From: Runella sp. MFBS21
GTDB taxonomy: Bacteria; Bacteroidota; Bacteroidia; Cytophagales; Spirosomataceae
NCBI RefSeq assembly: GCF_029433105.1
Contig: NZ_JARNTW010000008.1
Span: forward strand, 1 to 64,000
Direction of reading: 5' to 3'
DNA length: 64,000 nucleotides
Shown: piece by piece, positions 9,384 through 18,981 of the stretch
Numbering within the stretch: position 1 is the first letter of the stretch
Layout of the letters: each line of letters opens with the position of its first letter
Program-made: the position numbers and the translations under genes
The notes under the pieces: generated by a model
Told to the model about the DNA's origin: nothing
The model's input: the letters and a program-made list of their open reading frames with translations, nothing else
Databases searched by the model: none

Positions 9384-11033
9384 CTATTTTTTCAAAGGCC
9401 AACGATACGTAAATTTATTGTTGATAGGAGCACCAAAATAATTTACATTGAGGTAGTCAAGGCGTTGTTTGTGTACTTCTAAGCGTTGTTTAAAATCATC
9501 GAAGTTTTTGAGGTTTTTAGGTGTCCAGCCTACTTCTGCTAAGGCAATTCCCCTAGGATATGTCATATACTCTACGTATTCGGCGGTTGGCATATATTCG
9601 GTCCATACATTGCCTTGTACTCCCAAAATATGCTTTGATTCTTGAGCATTAAAACTCTCTGGGGTAGGGTCATAAGAATAAGTTTTGTCAAGGGGTAAAA
9701 ATCCACCAATCGCAATAGGCTGAGTTTTGGGGTCAGCCTGATAATGATCCAAATAACAAAACTGCGTAGGCGTCATGATAGCATCATGATTTTGTTTGAC
9801 AGCATCGATTCCTCCTTGGGTACCACGCCAGCTCATAATGGTAGCGTTGGGCGAAATTCCTCCCTCCAAAATCTCATCCCATCCAATCATCTTGCGCCCC
9901 TTAGCAGTAATAAACTTATCGATTCGACGGATAAAATAGCTTTGCAATTCATGCTCGTCTTTGAGTCCTTCTTTCTTGATTAAATCTTGACAAAAACGAC
10001 TTTCCTGCCATTGTATTTTTGGACATTCATCTCCACCGATATGAATATAAGGACTGGGAAACAAATCAATTACTTCGGTCAGAATATCTTCCAAAAAGCG
10101 AAATGTTTCTTCTCTAGGAGCAAACACATTCTCGTGCACACCCCAAGTAGTGGCCACTTGGTAGATTTTATCGGGATTGTTGCCGTATTGAGGATATGCT
10201 GCCAACGCAGCTAAGGCATGACCCGGCATTTCGATTTCAGGCACCACCGTCACAAAACGTTCTTGTGCATATTTGATTACTTCTTTGATTTCTTCTTGCG
10301 TATAAAAACCACCGTAAGGTTTTGCATCGTATTTGTGATCGTTGTAATGCCCAAGCATTGTTTCTTTTCGCTTCGAACCTACCTCTGTTAACTTAGGATA
10401 TTTTTTGATTTCGATACGCCATCCTTGATCATCAGTGAGATGCCAGTGAAACGTGTTCATCTTATGAAGTGCCAGCAAATCAATGTACTTTTTGATAAAA
10501 CTCACGGGATAATAATGCCGCGCTACATCTAGCATCAAACCCCGATAAGCATAGCGAGGCTGGTCTTCTATATAGCAACAAGGTACAGTCCAAGTGACAT
10601 TGTCGGCCTTTGCCGAACCAAAAATAGCAGCAGGCATCAGTTGTTTGAGGGTTTGTAGGCCATAAAAAAAGCCTTTGGGATTCTCAGCAGTGATGACAAT
10701 CCGTTTGGGAGATACTTCTAAAAAATATCCTTCTTCTCCTAGTTTGACGTCTTTGCTAACGACAAAATTGATGCCGTCTTTGACCCTAAAATTTCCGGCA
10801 AATACCTTGGTGTCACGCCCACTAACAAGGCCTATCTGCCCCGCTAGACTTTCGGCCATCCGCCGAAGTGCTGGATCGGTACTCGCTACTGCTATAATGG
10901 GCTTGGCTCCCAATACAAACACTCCCGTCTTTGCCTCTAATCGAACGGGTTTGGGCAAAAGTGAATAGCTATTTTGTCCCAAAAGGGGTAAAAAACTTGT
11001 GAGTAGTAAAAATAAGAAAAGGGTCTTTTTCAT
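9384..11033 (-). CDS. Beta-N-acetylhexosaminidase (GH20)
   Basis: The 549-residue enzyme has a signal peptide (MKKTLFLFLLLTSFLPLLGQ), a GH20b small domain (about 20-155) and a GH20 TIM barrel from about residue 160. Diagnostic motifs are RGLMLDVARHYY, FHWHLTDDQGWR and the catalytic Asp-Glu pair D335-E336 in HIGGDECP, followed by GWDEIL and SWRGTQGG. It removes terminal N-acetylglucosamine or N-acetylgalactosamine residues from glycans or chitin/peptidoglycan fragments in the periplasm or at the surface. Length is typical of single-domain Bacteroidota hexosaminidases. Confidence 0.94.
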   Translation of the reverse strand: MKKTLFLFLLLTSFLPLLGQNSYSLLPKPVRLEAKTGVFVLGAKPIIAVASTDPALRRMAESLAGQIGLVSGRDTKVFAGNFRVKDGINFVVSKDVKLGEEGYFLEVSPKRIVITAENPKGFFYGLQTLKQLMPAAIFGSAKADNVTWTVPCCYIEDQPRYAYRGLMLDVARHYYPVSFIKKYIDLLALHKMNTFHWHLTDDQGWRIEIKKYPKLTEVGSKRKETMLGHYNDHKYDAKPYGGFYTQEEIKEVIKYAQERFVTVVPEIEMPGHALAALAAYPQYGNNPDKIYQVATTWGVHENVFAPREETFRFLEDILTEVIDLFPSPYIHIGGDECPKIQWQESRFCQDLIKKEGLKDEHELQSYFIRRIDKFITAKGRKMIGWDEILEGGISPNATIMSWRGTQGGIDAVKQNHDAIMTPTQFCYLDHYQADPKTQPIAIGGFLPLDKTYSYDPTPESFNAQESKHILGVQGNVWTEYMPTAEYVEYMTYPRGIALAEVGWTPKNLKNFDDFKQRLEVHKQRLDYLNVNYFGAPINNKFTYRWPLKK

Positions 11034-11118
11034 AAAATTATTTATTATTTAATACAAACATAATAAAATAATTTACTATAAAATTAAAAAGTTAATTAAT
11101 ACTAAACAAAATTGTAAA

Positions 11119-11463
11119 TTATGCCAATCTCGTTCCATTGGGCACAGGGCGGTCAGGCTGAGCCAATACCACCTCACCTTCTGGCAAAGCAAAGCCTGTT
11201 ACTAAAACTTCCGACATAAAATCAGCTACTTGTTTTGGGGGGAAATTAGTAACACAAAGCACCTGTTTACCCAAAAGTTCTTCTTTTGAATATAACTTCG
11301 TGACTTGCGCTGAAGTTTTTTTGATTCCAAGATGCGTCCCTAAATCTACCCAGATTTTCTAGGCGGGTTTTCGCGCTTTCGGAAATTCTTCCACTTGCAC
11401 GATAGTACCCGCATAAAGTCCTACTTTTTCAAAATCTTGCCAAGCGATAATGCTGTCTGTCAT
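11119..11463 (-). pseudogene. csaA: csaA (tRNA-binding domain protein) interrupted by an in-frame TAG
   Basis: Reading from ATG at 11463 gives [19 protein letters not shown], then [11 protein letters not shown], a TAG (plus-strand 11359-11361), then KIWVDLGTHLGIKKTSAQ, KQVLCVTNFPPKQV and PNGTRLA with a final TAA. Both halves are in the same frame and together make a full 114-codon CsaA. That protein is a dimeric OB-fold tRNA-binding protein related to the C-terminal domain of MetRS and Trbp111, with chaperone-like activity. The family normally has an aromatic residue (Tyr) at the stop position, so one base change (TAT or TAC to TAG) explains it. It is therefore a recent nonsense mutation, a sequencing error or a readthrough case. 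A short gap of non-coding sequence lies on either side. Confidence 0.85.
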
Positions 11464-11661
11464 GGAGTTATTTTTTTAGTAAAGGAAAAATCTCAATACA
11501 AGGCACTTTTAAGCCTTCTAAGCCTGTTGCTTTTATTAGAAGCCTCAAAATAACACCTTAAGAATATATGTTTGTCTCCTTTTTTCAGTATTTTTAGGAG
11601 AGGCTGCTTACTTTTTTTGATTCTCAGACAACTATTAAACGGCTAACTAATAATTTAAGCT

Positions 11662-12531
11662 ATGAGTAATGTATTTTCTTGGAAAAACCTTCTGAAAGAC
11701 ACTCTTTTAGTAACAGCTGGTGTGTTAAGTGCAGGTATGGGTCTCAAAGGATTTTTACTATCAAGTCATTTTATCGATGGGGGTGTAACGGGAATCTCAA
11801 TGCTAATTTCTAGCCTTTTCAACATTCCTTTAGCCATTTTGATTCCTATCATCAATATCCCCTTCATCTTCATTGGATATCGTCAAATCAGCCTGATTTT
11901 TGCTATAAAAAGCTGCATTGCCATCGCCGGGTTAGCCATTTGTTTGTCGCTTATGCATTATCCAGATGTAACCCCTGACCCACTCCTTACTGCCATCTTT
12001 GGAGGGTTCTTCATTGGAGCAGGGATTGGCCTAGCGATGCGGGGAGGGGCGGTATTGGACGGAACCGAAATCGCCGCAGTGCTTATTACTCGTAGGATTT
12101 CATGGCTTAGAGTAGGTGATGTTATTTTACTTTTCAACATCGTTATTTTTACTGCTGCCGCTTACTTTTTAGGCGTCAATGTGGCACTTTATTCTATCTT
12201 GACTTATTTTGCTGCTGCCAAAACGATTGATTTTATAGTGCATGGATTAGAAGAATATACTGCGGTAATTATTGTCTCAGAAAAACACGAGGAGATTCAC
12301 CAAATGATTACCGAAAAACTCAAAAGAGGAGTCACAGTGCTTAACAGCGAAAAAGGATATGGAAAGCGTGGTTCGACCAAAAAACAAAACGTGTTGTATT
12401 CGGTCGTTACAAGACTTGAGGTAAGTAGACTAAGAGACGAAATCGCTCATATTGATCCTCAAGCTTTTATTGTACAACATGGAGTAGATGATACCCGAGG
12501 AGGAATAGTCAAACAGCGGGCATTGCATTGA
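11662..12531 (+). CDS. YitT family membrane protein (DUF161 + DUF2179)
   Basis: The 289-residue protein has five to six membrane helices in the first 200 residues and a soluble C-terminal DUF2179 domain (about 210-285; EYTAVIIVSEK...GVTVLNSEKGYGKRG). The N-terminal repeat motif (LLSSHFIDGGVTGISML, and later RGGAVLDGTEIAAVL) is diagnostic for the YitT/YqfU family. The transported substrate and physiological role are not established. It is a single gene closed by a strong terminator. Confidence 0.9.
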   Translation: MSNVFSWKNLLKDTLLVTAGVLSAGMGLKGFLLSSHFIDGGVTGISMLISSLFNIPLAILIPIINIPFIFIGYRQISLIFAIKSCIAIAGLAICLSLMHYPDVTPDPLLTAIFGGFFIGAGIGLAMRGGAVLDGTEIAAVLITRRISWLRVGDVILLFNIVIFTAAAYFLGVNVALYSILTYFAAAKTIDFIVHGLEEYTAVIIVSEKHEEIHQMITEKLKRGVTVLNSEKGYGKRGSTKKQNVLYSVVTRLEVSRLRDEIAHIDPQAFIVQHGVDDTRGGIVKQRALH

Positions 12532-12535
12532 AAAC

Positions 12536-12568
12536 CAACATGGCAAGGTGTGAAGCCTTGCCATGTTG
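12536..12568. terminator. Bidirectional terminator hairpin
   Basis: A 13-bp perfect stem (CAACATGGCAAGG with CCTTGCCATGTTG) with a 7-base loop lies between the convergent YitT and pheA genes. A T tract is not pronounced on either side. Confidence 0.65.
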
Positions 12569-12579
12569 ATTGGATTGCC

Positions 12580-13653
12580 TTAGGCATTACGCACATAGCT
12601 ACCAAGCCACTTGATGTAGTTTTTATGTTTTTTAAAAACTTTTTGTACGTTTTCGTTTTTAAAATACCCTTCTAATTCAATAAAAAACCAAAAGTTGAAA
12701 TCTTCACTTCCTTTGTAAGGTCGGCTTTCGATTTTGGTAAGGTTGATATTAGCTCGTTTAAAATCTTGCAAAAAGCTCGCCAATATCCCTGGTTTGTCGG
12801 TGTCAGGTAAGCGGGCGATGATGGTGGTTTTGTCATCTTCACTAGGCTGATTTACAAAGTCTTTTGCCAAAATAAAGAAGCGAGTACGATTGTTACCATT
12901 GTCTTCGATATTGTCAAAAAGCGTAGGAAGACTAAACAAACGAGCGGCAATCACCGAACAAATAGCAGCACTCTCAGGATCTTCGGAGGCCAATTTAGCC
13001 GCCTTTGAAGTAGATTCTACCTGAATCTCTTCGGGCTGTGTTTGTTCAAAGTATTTGTTCAGAAAACCACGGCATTGTCTAAATGCAATATCTTTTGAGT
13101 AAATCCGCTTGATTTTAGAAGGGTTTTCACACTCAGTAGCAAGCGCAAAGTGTACAGGGATTTTGAGTTCAGCAGCGATATTGACGGAAGTTTCATTGAG
13201 CAAGTCTACCGTTTCATACACAATTCCCTCTTGATTGTTTTCGATAGGAATTACCCCAAACTTGGCTCGCCCCGTGGCAACTGCCTCAAATACAGACTTT
13301 ATAGTGGGAAGCGTCATGTATTCGCTCATCGCTCCAAAACGACTTTCGGCTGCTTGGTGCGTAAAACTTCCTTCTGGGCCTAAGTAAGCAATACGCTCAG
13401 GAAGCTCGATATTGCGCGCTGCGGCAAATATCTCTAAGTAGATAGCTTCAATCGCTTCAGAAGAAAGAGGACCTTTATTGAGTTTTTTGACACGATCCAG
13501 AATAAACTTCTCCCTTTCGGGACGGTAGATGACCGTTTTGGTAGCACGTTTGAGTTCTCCTACTTTATGAACCCATTCCATTCGGCGATTAAGTAAGAGC
13601 AACAATTGGTCGTCGAGGGTATCGATTTCGCGTCTAATGTCTTCTAAATTCAT
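12580..13653 (-). CDS. pheA: Bifunctional chorismate mutase / prephenate dehydratase
   Basis: The 357-residue enzyme has three parts in order: an AroQ-type chorismate mutase helix bundle (residues 1-85, MNLEDIRREIDTLDDQLLLLL), a prephenate dehydratase domain (about 90-270, with AYLGPEGSFTHQAA and IPIENNQEGIVYETVDLL) and an ACT regulatory domain (about 280-355, with the phenylalanine-binding ESRPYKG motif). It converts chorismate to phenylpyruvate for phenylalanine synthesis and should be feedback-inhibited by phenylalanine through the ACT domain. The ATG at 13653 is chosen because family alignments begin at this methionine; the frame extends 16 codons further upstream without similarity. It lies 57 bases after rbfA on the same strand. 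Confidence 0.95.
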   Translation of the reverse strand: MNLEDIRREIDTLDDQLLLLLNRRMEWVHKVGELKRATKTVIYRPEREKFILDRVKKLNKGPLSSEAIEAIYLEIFAAARNIELPERIAYLGPEGSFTHQAAESRFGAMSEYMTLPTIKSVFEAVATGRAKFGVIPIENNQEGIVYETVDLLNETSVNIAAELKIPVHFALATECENPSKIKRIYSKDIAFRQCRGFLNKYFEQTQPEEIQVESTSKAAKLASEDPESAAICSVIAARLFSLPTLFDNIEDNGNNRTRFFILAKDFVNQPSEDDKTTIIARLPDTDKPGILASFLQDFKRANINLTKIESRPYKGSEDFNFWFFIELEGYFKNENVQKVFKKHKNYIKWLGSYVRNA

Positions 13654-13710
13654 GTTTTTTAATAAATGATTGTGCAGCAAAGCCGACGCCCCACTGCACA
13701 ATATAAGCTA

Positions 13711-14082
13711 CTAGTTTTCTTCTTCGGGAGCGGGAGGAATGGTAATCCCCGCAAAGAGCGCATCCATTTTGGCAGCATACTCAGCAGTATCATCAAGGTA
13801 AAAATGCAACTCTGGTACAATTCTCAACTGATGACGAATACGCTGACCCAGTAATTGACGAATTTGTTTATTGCGTTCTTGGATTTGTTCGAGAAGAAGC
13901 CCTTTGTTTTTTGTCACTAAAAAACTCAGGTATACACGTGCAATGGCTAAGTCAGGAGACATCCTGACAATGGTGACAGTAATAAAAGCATTGTCAAACC
14001 AAGTTCGCCCTTCTTTTTGAAAAATATCACTCAGGTCTTTTTGGATTTGCCGAGCTACTTTCTGTTGTCTTTTAGATTCCAT
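13711..14082 (-). CDS. rbfA: 30S ribosome-binding factor RbfA
   Basis: The 123-residue protein begins MESKRQQKVARQIQKDLSDIFQ and shows the KH-like fold pattern of RbfA, including VRMSPDLAIARVYLSF and the late motif LRIVPELHFYLDDTAEYAAKMDALF. RbfA binds the pre-30S subunit near the 5' end of 16S rRNA and is needed for maturation and cold adaptation. The ATG at 14082 is preferred over an upstream in-frame start at 14130, whose 16 extra residues have no family match. It is followed by pheA. Confidence 0.94.
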   Translation of the reverse strand: MESKRQQKVARQIQKDLSDIFQKEGRTWFDNAFITVTIVRMSPDLAIARVYLSFLVTKNKGLLLEQIQERNKQIRQLLGQRIRHQLRIVPELHFYLDDTAEYAAKMDALFAGITIPPAPEEEN

Positions 14083-14240
14083 AGTGAATTCCCATTTTAT
14101 AGTACATTCCCAAAATATCTTGGTCCTCAATATTTTTATGTACTCTTTATCGGATACAAAGGTACGAAATTCTATTCATCTAATTTGGTACGGTTTTTGG
14201 ATACAGCATGAAAAGCATTAAATAAGCATAATCTTCTACC

Positions 14241-17200
14241 ATGTACAAAGCCTACCTCTCAACGTTTATTGGTATTTTGGGTAGTGTAAGCATTGCCCTC
14301 CAAACCCAAGCCCAGCACTTTGAATCTTCGAATTTGCCCATTGTTGTTATCAATACCCAAGGACAAACTATCATTGATGAAACCAAAGTAAATGTGCATA
14401 TGGGTGTGATTGACAATGGCTCCGGCAATCGCAACTACTATCGCAACTCCCAAAACAACAACCAACCCGACCCTTTTAATAACTATGACGGCACCATAGG
14501 TATTGAATTTCGAGGCTCTGCTTCCCAATTTTTTCCTAAAAAGCCATATGGTTTTGAAACAAGAGAAAACGCTGGCTCAACCAAAAGCGTTAAGGCTTCT
14601 ATCCTAGGAATGCCCCCTGAGAGCGATTGGATACTAAACGCTAGCTACACCGACAAGTCGCTCATGCGGGATGTACTTACGTACCATTTATCCAATCAAA
14701 TCGGTATGTATGCCACTCGTACCCGCTATGTAGAATTGGTGGTAGATGACGACTACAAGGGGGTGTATATTGTCATGGAAAAAATCAAACGCGATGCCAA
14801 CCGAATCAATATCGCCTCTCTCAAAGAGACAGATAATAGCGGCGACGAAGTGACCGGAGGATATATTCTTAAAATCGATAAAAATACTGGCACTGGCAAC
14901 GCTTCTTGGAAATCACCTTATCCCGGTAATCACAACACGGAAATTAACGTGATGATTGAATACCCCAAACAAACCAATATTACTGAGGCACAATACAATT
15001 ACATCAAAAATCATTTCACTGAATTTGAAAATACCCTCAAGTCCTCTCAATTTAAAGATCCCGTCAACGGCTATGGCAAATACATCGATGTTAATTCATT
15101 TGTTGACTACTTCCTCTTGACCGAACTTACTTACAATATCGACGCCTTTAGGCTCAGTATTTTTATGCATAAAGACCGTGATAGCCGCAATCCCAAAATC
15201 AAAATGGGGGCTCCGTGGGATTATGACCACGGATACGGTAATGCTAATTTTTGTCAAGGTTGGGAAACCAACCACTGGGCTTATGATTTTGTCAGGGAGT
15301 TTTGTCCCAATGACGACAAGCAAGTACCTTTTTGGTGGGCAAGGCTGCTAGAAGATAGGGATTTTTGTATTAAAGTAAGAGACCGCTGGAAAGAACTCCG
15401 TACCAACTATTGGACCAATGACTACATCAATACCTTTATTAGATACAATGAGGAGCTACTGTCCGAATCACAGGTACGTAACTTTCAGCGTTGGCCCATT
15501 TTGGGTGAGTGGATATGGCCTAATTATTTCGTCGGCAACACGTTTAAAGAAGAAGTAGATTGGTTTAAAAACTGGACCGAACAACGCCTCCAATGGTTAG
15601 ACACCAACATAGACAAAATCGGGGCTTTAGGTATAGATTGCTCTAACGTATCAGCTCCTGCTATCGCTAATGTTAGCTACTGTCAAGGTCAAAATAGTAA
15701 TCCACTTACTGCCGTAGGAACCGACCTCAAATGGTATACCTCCGCCGACGCCACCGAAGGAAGTACCCTCGCCCCTACTCCTTCTACTGAAACTTTGGGG
15801 ACAGCTTCCTATTACGTAACCCAAACAACGCCTCAAGGATGTGAAAGCCCAAAAGCAAAATTGGACGTCACTATCAATGCCGTACCTCAGGCGCCCACAG
15901 TTGTTCATGTCGAATACTGCCAAGACCAATCCCCTCTTGCTTTGAGTGCCGAAGGGCTTCAACTTAAATGGTATACTTCGGCTACAGGTAGTAGCGCAGA
16001 GACCACTGCGCCTATCCCTGCTACCACGACTGCGGGTTTAGTTTCGTATTTTGTATCACAAACTATAGACGGCTGTGAAAGCAATAAAGCCGAAATCCAA
16101 GTTACTATTAAAGAAAAATCTACCCTTCCAACTGTTACTAATAACGCCTATTGTGAAGGAAATACGGCGACACCTCTCACCGCTTCTGGCGAGAACCTAA
16201 GATGGTATACATCTATACAGAGTGAATCCAATACTACTACTCCACCTGTACCATCCACCGAAAAAGCCCAATTGCTGTCTTTTTTTGTAACTCAAAATAC
16301 CAATGGTTGCGAGAGTAATCGCGCAGAAATAGCGGTTAATATAAAAGCAAAACCTAGCCGTCCTGAGGTTTCTGACGTTGGATATTGCGAGGGCCAAAAT
16401 CCCAATCCCCTCACGGCTCAAGGCACTGAACTAAAATGGTATGCCTTCGAAACAGGGGGTACGGGTGAAAGTACTACTCCTACTTTTGTCACATCATCAA
16501 GTACTAAGCTAACCTATTTTGTAACACAAACTATTGAAGGGTGTGAAAGCGATAGGTCGAAAATCGAGATTACTATAAGCCCTAAGCCTACTCCACCCCA
16601 AGTTGAAAATGTAACGTATTGTCAGCAGCAAGTACCAAGCAGCCTTAGCGCCCAAGGAACCCGTCTACGATGGTACTCTTCCGATATTAGTAGTACTGGC
16701 GATACTTTAGCACCTTTACTCACTACTAATGAAGCTACGACCTTGGCCTACTTTGTATCTCAAACAGTGGGGGGATGCGAAAGTGAAAAAGCCAAGATAG
16801 AAATTCTTATCAAAGCAAAACCCGACAAACCCACCCTCATTTCTACCATCAGCTATACCAAAGGTGACAACGCAGAACCAATTTCGGCCCAAGGAGAAAA
16901 TCTAAAATGGTATGCTACCGCCGCTGCTACCAATGGTAGTCCTACCGCTCCCGTACCTTCTACCACTACTACTGGCGATGTGTATTATTATGTAACTCAA
17001 ACCGTCAACGATTGCGAAAGCGATAAAGCTGAGGTAGTCATTAGCGTATTTGAGCCCCTTGCCTCTAGTGTATGTTTAGAAATAAAAGCATTTTTGGAAG
17101 GAGCCATGAATGGCTCAAGCATGACCAATATACTCAATAAGCAAGGGCTACTTCCTGGGCAAACTCCAAGCAGCGCTTTTGCTGCTAAAACCCCTAGTGG

Positions 17201-17762
17201 ACAACCTTATTCCAAAGGACTATGGCTATACAATGGCTCCGAAAAAGTAGAATCATATCCAAGTGACGTAGTCGATTGGGTACTGGTATCACTCCGTACT
17301 TCTCCTTTGGATGAAGTTACTACAGTGTTCAAAACAGCCGCTCTCATACACCAAAATGGCACCATCCGTCCCCAATCTGGCTGCCCTTCTTTTGATGCAA
17401 GCCATAAGTTTTATGTAGTGGTAGAGCATCGCAATCATATCGGTGTAGTATCGCATGAAGCAGTAGGTATCACGGGTGGCAAAATATCATATGATTTTAC
17501 AAGTCAGCAATCCTTCATCCCTCCCAATGCTCCCTCATCAGGACAAACCAAGGTGGGAAACTTTTACTGCCTACTTGCAGGAGACGTCCAAAAAGGAGCT
17601 TTTTCTGAAATCAACGCCCGAGACAATGCCATTTGGCTTGGGGAAAACGGGAAATTTGGAGTATACACTGCCGCTGACATGAACCTAGACGGTGAAGTCA
17701 ACGCCAAAGACTATTCGCTATGGCGCCGAAACAATGGTAAGTTTTCGAGTATTGGATTCTAA
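14241..17762 (+). CDS. Secreted CotH-kinase protein with six Ig-like repeats and a dockerin-like tail
   Basis: The 1173-residue protein has a signal peptide (about 1-24, ending TQAQ) and then a CotH kinase domain (about 30-460): IEFRGSASQFFPKKPYGFE, SDWILNASYTDKSLMRDVL, VYIVMEKIKRDANRI and PWDYDHGYGNAN. CotH proteins are atypical protein kinases; in spores CotH phosphorylates coat proteins. Six tandem Ig-like repeats of about 78 residues follow (about 470-940), each with YC near the start, WY in the middle and GCES near the end. The C-terminus has a calcium-loop, dockerin-type pair (INARDNAIW and DMNLDGEVNAKDYSLW). The paired Cys in each repeat suggest a disulfide. Whether it is a structural or a kinase-active surface protein is not known. 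Confidence 0.85.
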   Translation: MYKAYLSTFIGILGSVSIALQTQAQHFESSNLPIVVINTQGQTIIDETKVNVHMGVIDNGSGNRNYYRNSQNNNQPDPFNNYDGTIGIEFRGSASQFFPKKPYGFETRENAGSTKSVKASILGMPPESDWILNASYTDKSLMRDVLTYHLSNQIGMYATRTRYVELVVDDDYKGVYIVMEKIKRDANRINIASLKETDNSGDEVTGGYILKIDKNTGTGNASWKSPYPGNHNTEINVMIEYPKQTNITEAQYNYIKNHFTEFENTLKSSQFKDPVNGYGKYIDVNSFVDYFLLTELTYNIDAFRLSIFMHKDRDSRNPKIKMGAPWDYDHGYGNANFCQGWETNHWAYDFVREFCPNDDKQVPFWWARLLEDRDFCIKVRDRWKELRTNYWTNDYINTFIRYNEELLSESQVRNFQRWPILGEWIWPNYFVGNTFKEEVDWFKNWTEQRLQWLDTNIDKIGALGIDCSNVSAPAIANVSYCQGQNSNPLTAVGTDLKWYTSADATEGSTLAPTPSTETLGTASYYVTQTTPQGCESPKAKLDVTINAVPQAPTVVHVEYCQDQSPLALSAEGLQLKWYTSATGSSAETTAPIPATTTAGLVSYFVSQTIDGCESNKAEIQVTIKEKSTLPTVTNNAYCEGNTATPLTASGENLRWYTSIQSESNTTTPPVPSTEKAQLLSFFVTQNTNGCESNRAEIAVNIKAKPSRPEVSDVGYCEGQNPNPLTAQGTELKWYAFETGGTGESTTPTFVTSSSTKLTYFVTQTIEGCESDRSKIEITISPKPTPPQVENVTYCQQQVPSSLSAQGTRLRWYSSDISSTGDTLAPLLTTNEATTLAYFVSQTVGGCESEKAKIEILIKAKPDKPTLISTISYTKGDNAEPISAQGENLKWYATAAATNGSPTAPVPSTTTTGDVYYYVTQTVNDCESDKAEVVISVFEPLASSVCLEIKAFLEGAMNGSSMTNILNKQGLLPGQTPSSAFAAKTPSGQPYSKGLWLYNGSEKVESYPSDVVDWVLVSLRTSPLDEVTTVFKTAALIHQNGTIRPQSGCPSFDASHKFYVVVEHRNHIGVVSHEAVGITGGKISYDFTSQQSFIPPNAPSSGQTKVGNFYCLLAGDVQKGAFSEINARDNAIWLGENGKFGVYTAADMNLDGEVNAKDYSLWRRNNGKFSSIGF
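15652..17060 (+). repeat. Six tandem Ig-like repeats within the CotH protein gene
   Basis: About 235-bp units begin near 15652, 15893, 16124, 16358, 16595 and 16832. Each encodes V-x-YC, L-x-A-x-G-x-x-L-x-WY, then YFVSQT or YYVTQT and GCES-x-x-A. They are divergent at DNA level, so this is old protein-repeat structure rather than recent tandem duplication. Confidence 0.8.
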
Positions 17763-17767
17763 CCAAC

Positions 17768-18919
17768 TTACATCAAACTACCCACGCGCATTTGTTCGAC
17801 AACCTCTTTGATATGTTGAAGTGCAAAGGTGATTTCGTCGTCGGTTGTAAATCGCCCCAAACTCAAACGCAGTGAAGCATAAGCTTGATCGTCGGTAAGG
17901 CCTAATACCTTTAACACATAAGAAGGTAAAACCGAAGCCGACGTACAAGCTGAGCCGGTCGATACCGCCACATCCTTGAGGCTCAAAAGTAAATTTTCGC
18001 CGTCTACATCTTCAAAACAAATATTGGTCAAATGAGGCAAACGAGCAGCTATATTACCATTGACAAACGTATGCGGGACTTGGGACAAAATCCCTTGTTC
18101 GAGGCGATCGCGTAAAAGCTTCAACCTCTCCGATTCGGATTTCATCTCCTTTTGTGCTATTTCACACGCTTTCCCCAAACCTACAATTCCAGGCACATTG
18201 AGCGTACCAGAGCGGCGCCCTCGCTCGTGCCCACCGCCATCTAGCTGCTGACTGATTTCAATACCCTGTTTTACTATTAGTGCTCCTATTCCTTTGGGGC
18301 CATATAGCTTGTGGGCTGATAAACTCAATAAATCAATGCCGTCAGAGTGCATATCGACGGTTACTTTGCCCACGGCCTGTGTGGCATCACTATGAAATAC
18401 TGCTCCCACCGAATGAGCCAAAGTAGCCATCTCACGAATGGGCTGAATCACGCCAATTTCGTTGTTGGCATACATCACCGAAACCAATATCGTATCTTTT
18501 CGAAGAACATTGGCCAATTGCTGAAGACTAATGAGACCGTCAGAAGACGGAACAAGATAAGTGACTTCGGCCCCCCATTCTTCCAAATGATGGCAAGTGT
18601 CCAATATAGCCTTATGCTCAGTAGCAACGGTAATGATGTGTTTTCCTCGAACTGATTTTTTTTCAAACAACCCTTTGATAGCCAAATTATTAGCCTCAGT
18701 AGCCCCACTCGTAAAAACCACTTCTTTGGGATTTACATTCAGAAACTTTGCAACTTGTTTACGTGCATTTGTTACTGCTTCTTCGGCAGTCCATCCATAT
18801 AAATGCGTTCGACTTGCAGCATTTCCAAAATGCTCACTAAACCACGGAAGCATCGTCTCCAACACTCGACTATCTACAGGAGTGGTAGCATTGTAATCAA
18901 GATATACAGGCAAGCGCAT
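17768..18919 (-). CDS. Cysteine desulfurase (NifS/IscS family)
   Basis: The 383-residue PLP enzyme shows YLDYNATTPVD at the start, TSGATEANNLAI, HSDATQA, the PLP lysine K204 in SLSAHKLYGPKG, and the catalytic cysteine C325 in STGSACTSASV. It takes sulfur from cysteine as an enzyme persulfide for Fe-S cluster assembly or tRNA thiolation. The SACTSA loop and the length fit class I (IscS/NifS). No scaffold gene (iscU) or Rrf2 regulator lies nearby, so it may serve general sulfur transfer. It ends six bases from the stop of the convergent CotH gene. Confidence 0.93.
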   Translation of the reverse strand: MRLPVYLDYNATTPVDSRVLETMLPWFSEHFGNAASRTHLYGWTAEEAVTNARKQVAKFLNVNPKEVVFTSGATEANNLAIKGLFEKKSVRGKHIITVATEHKAILDTCHHLEEWGAEVTYLVPSSDGLISLQQLANVLRKDTILVSVMYANNEIGVIQPIREMATLAHSVGAVFHSDATQAVGKVTVDMHSDGIDLLSLSAHKLYGPKGIGALIVKQGIEISQQLDGGGHERGRRSGTLNVPGIVGLGKACEIAQKEMKSESERLKLLRDRLEQGILSQVPHTFVNGNIAARLPHLTNICFEDVDGENLLLSLKDVAVSTGSACTSASVLPSYVLKVLGLTDDQAYASLRLSLGRFTTDDEITFALQHIKEVVEQMRVGSLM

Positions 18920-18981
18920 AAAAAAGTCGTTATTTTTGAACGAAAATAACGACTCAATTCTACATGTACAAATCCAATCAA

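Noticed and set aside
15652-17060. Tandem DNA repeat suggesting recent duplication
   Set aside because: The six units share protein motifs but their DNA is strongly diverged, so they are old Ig-like domains.
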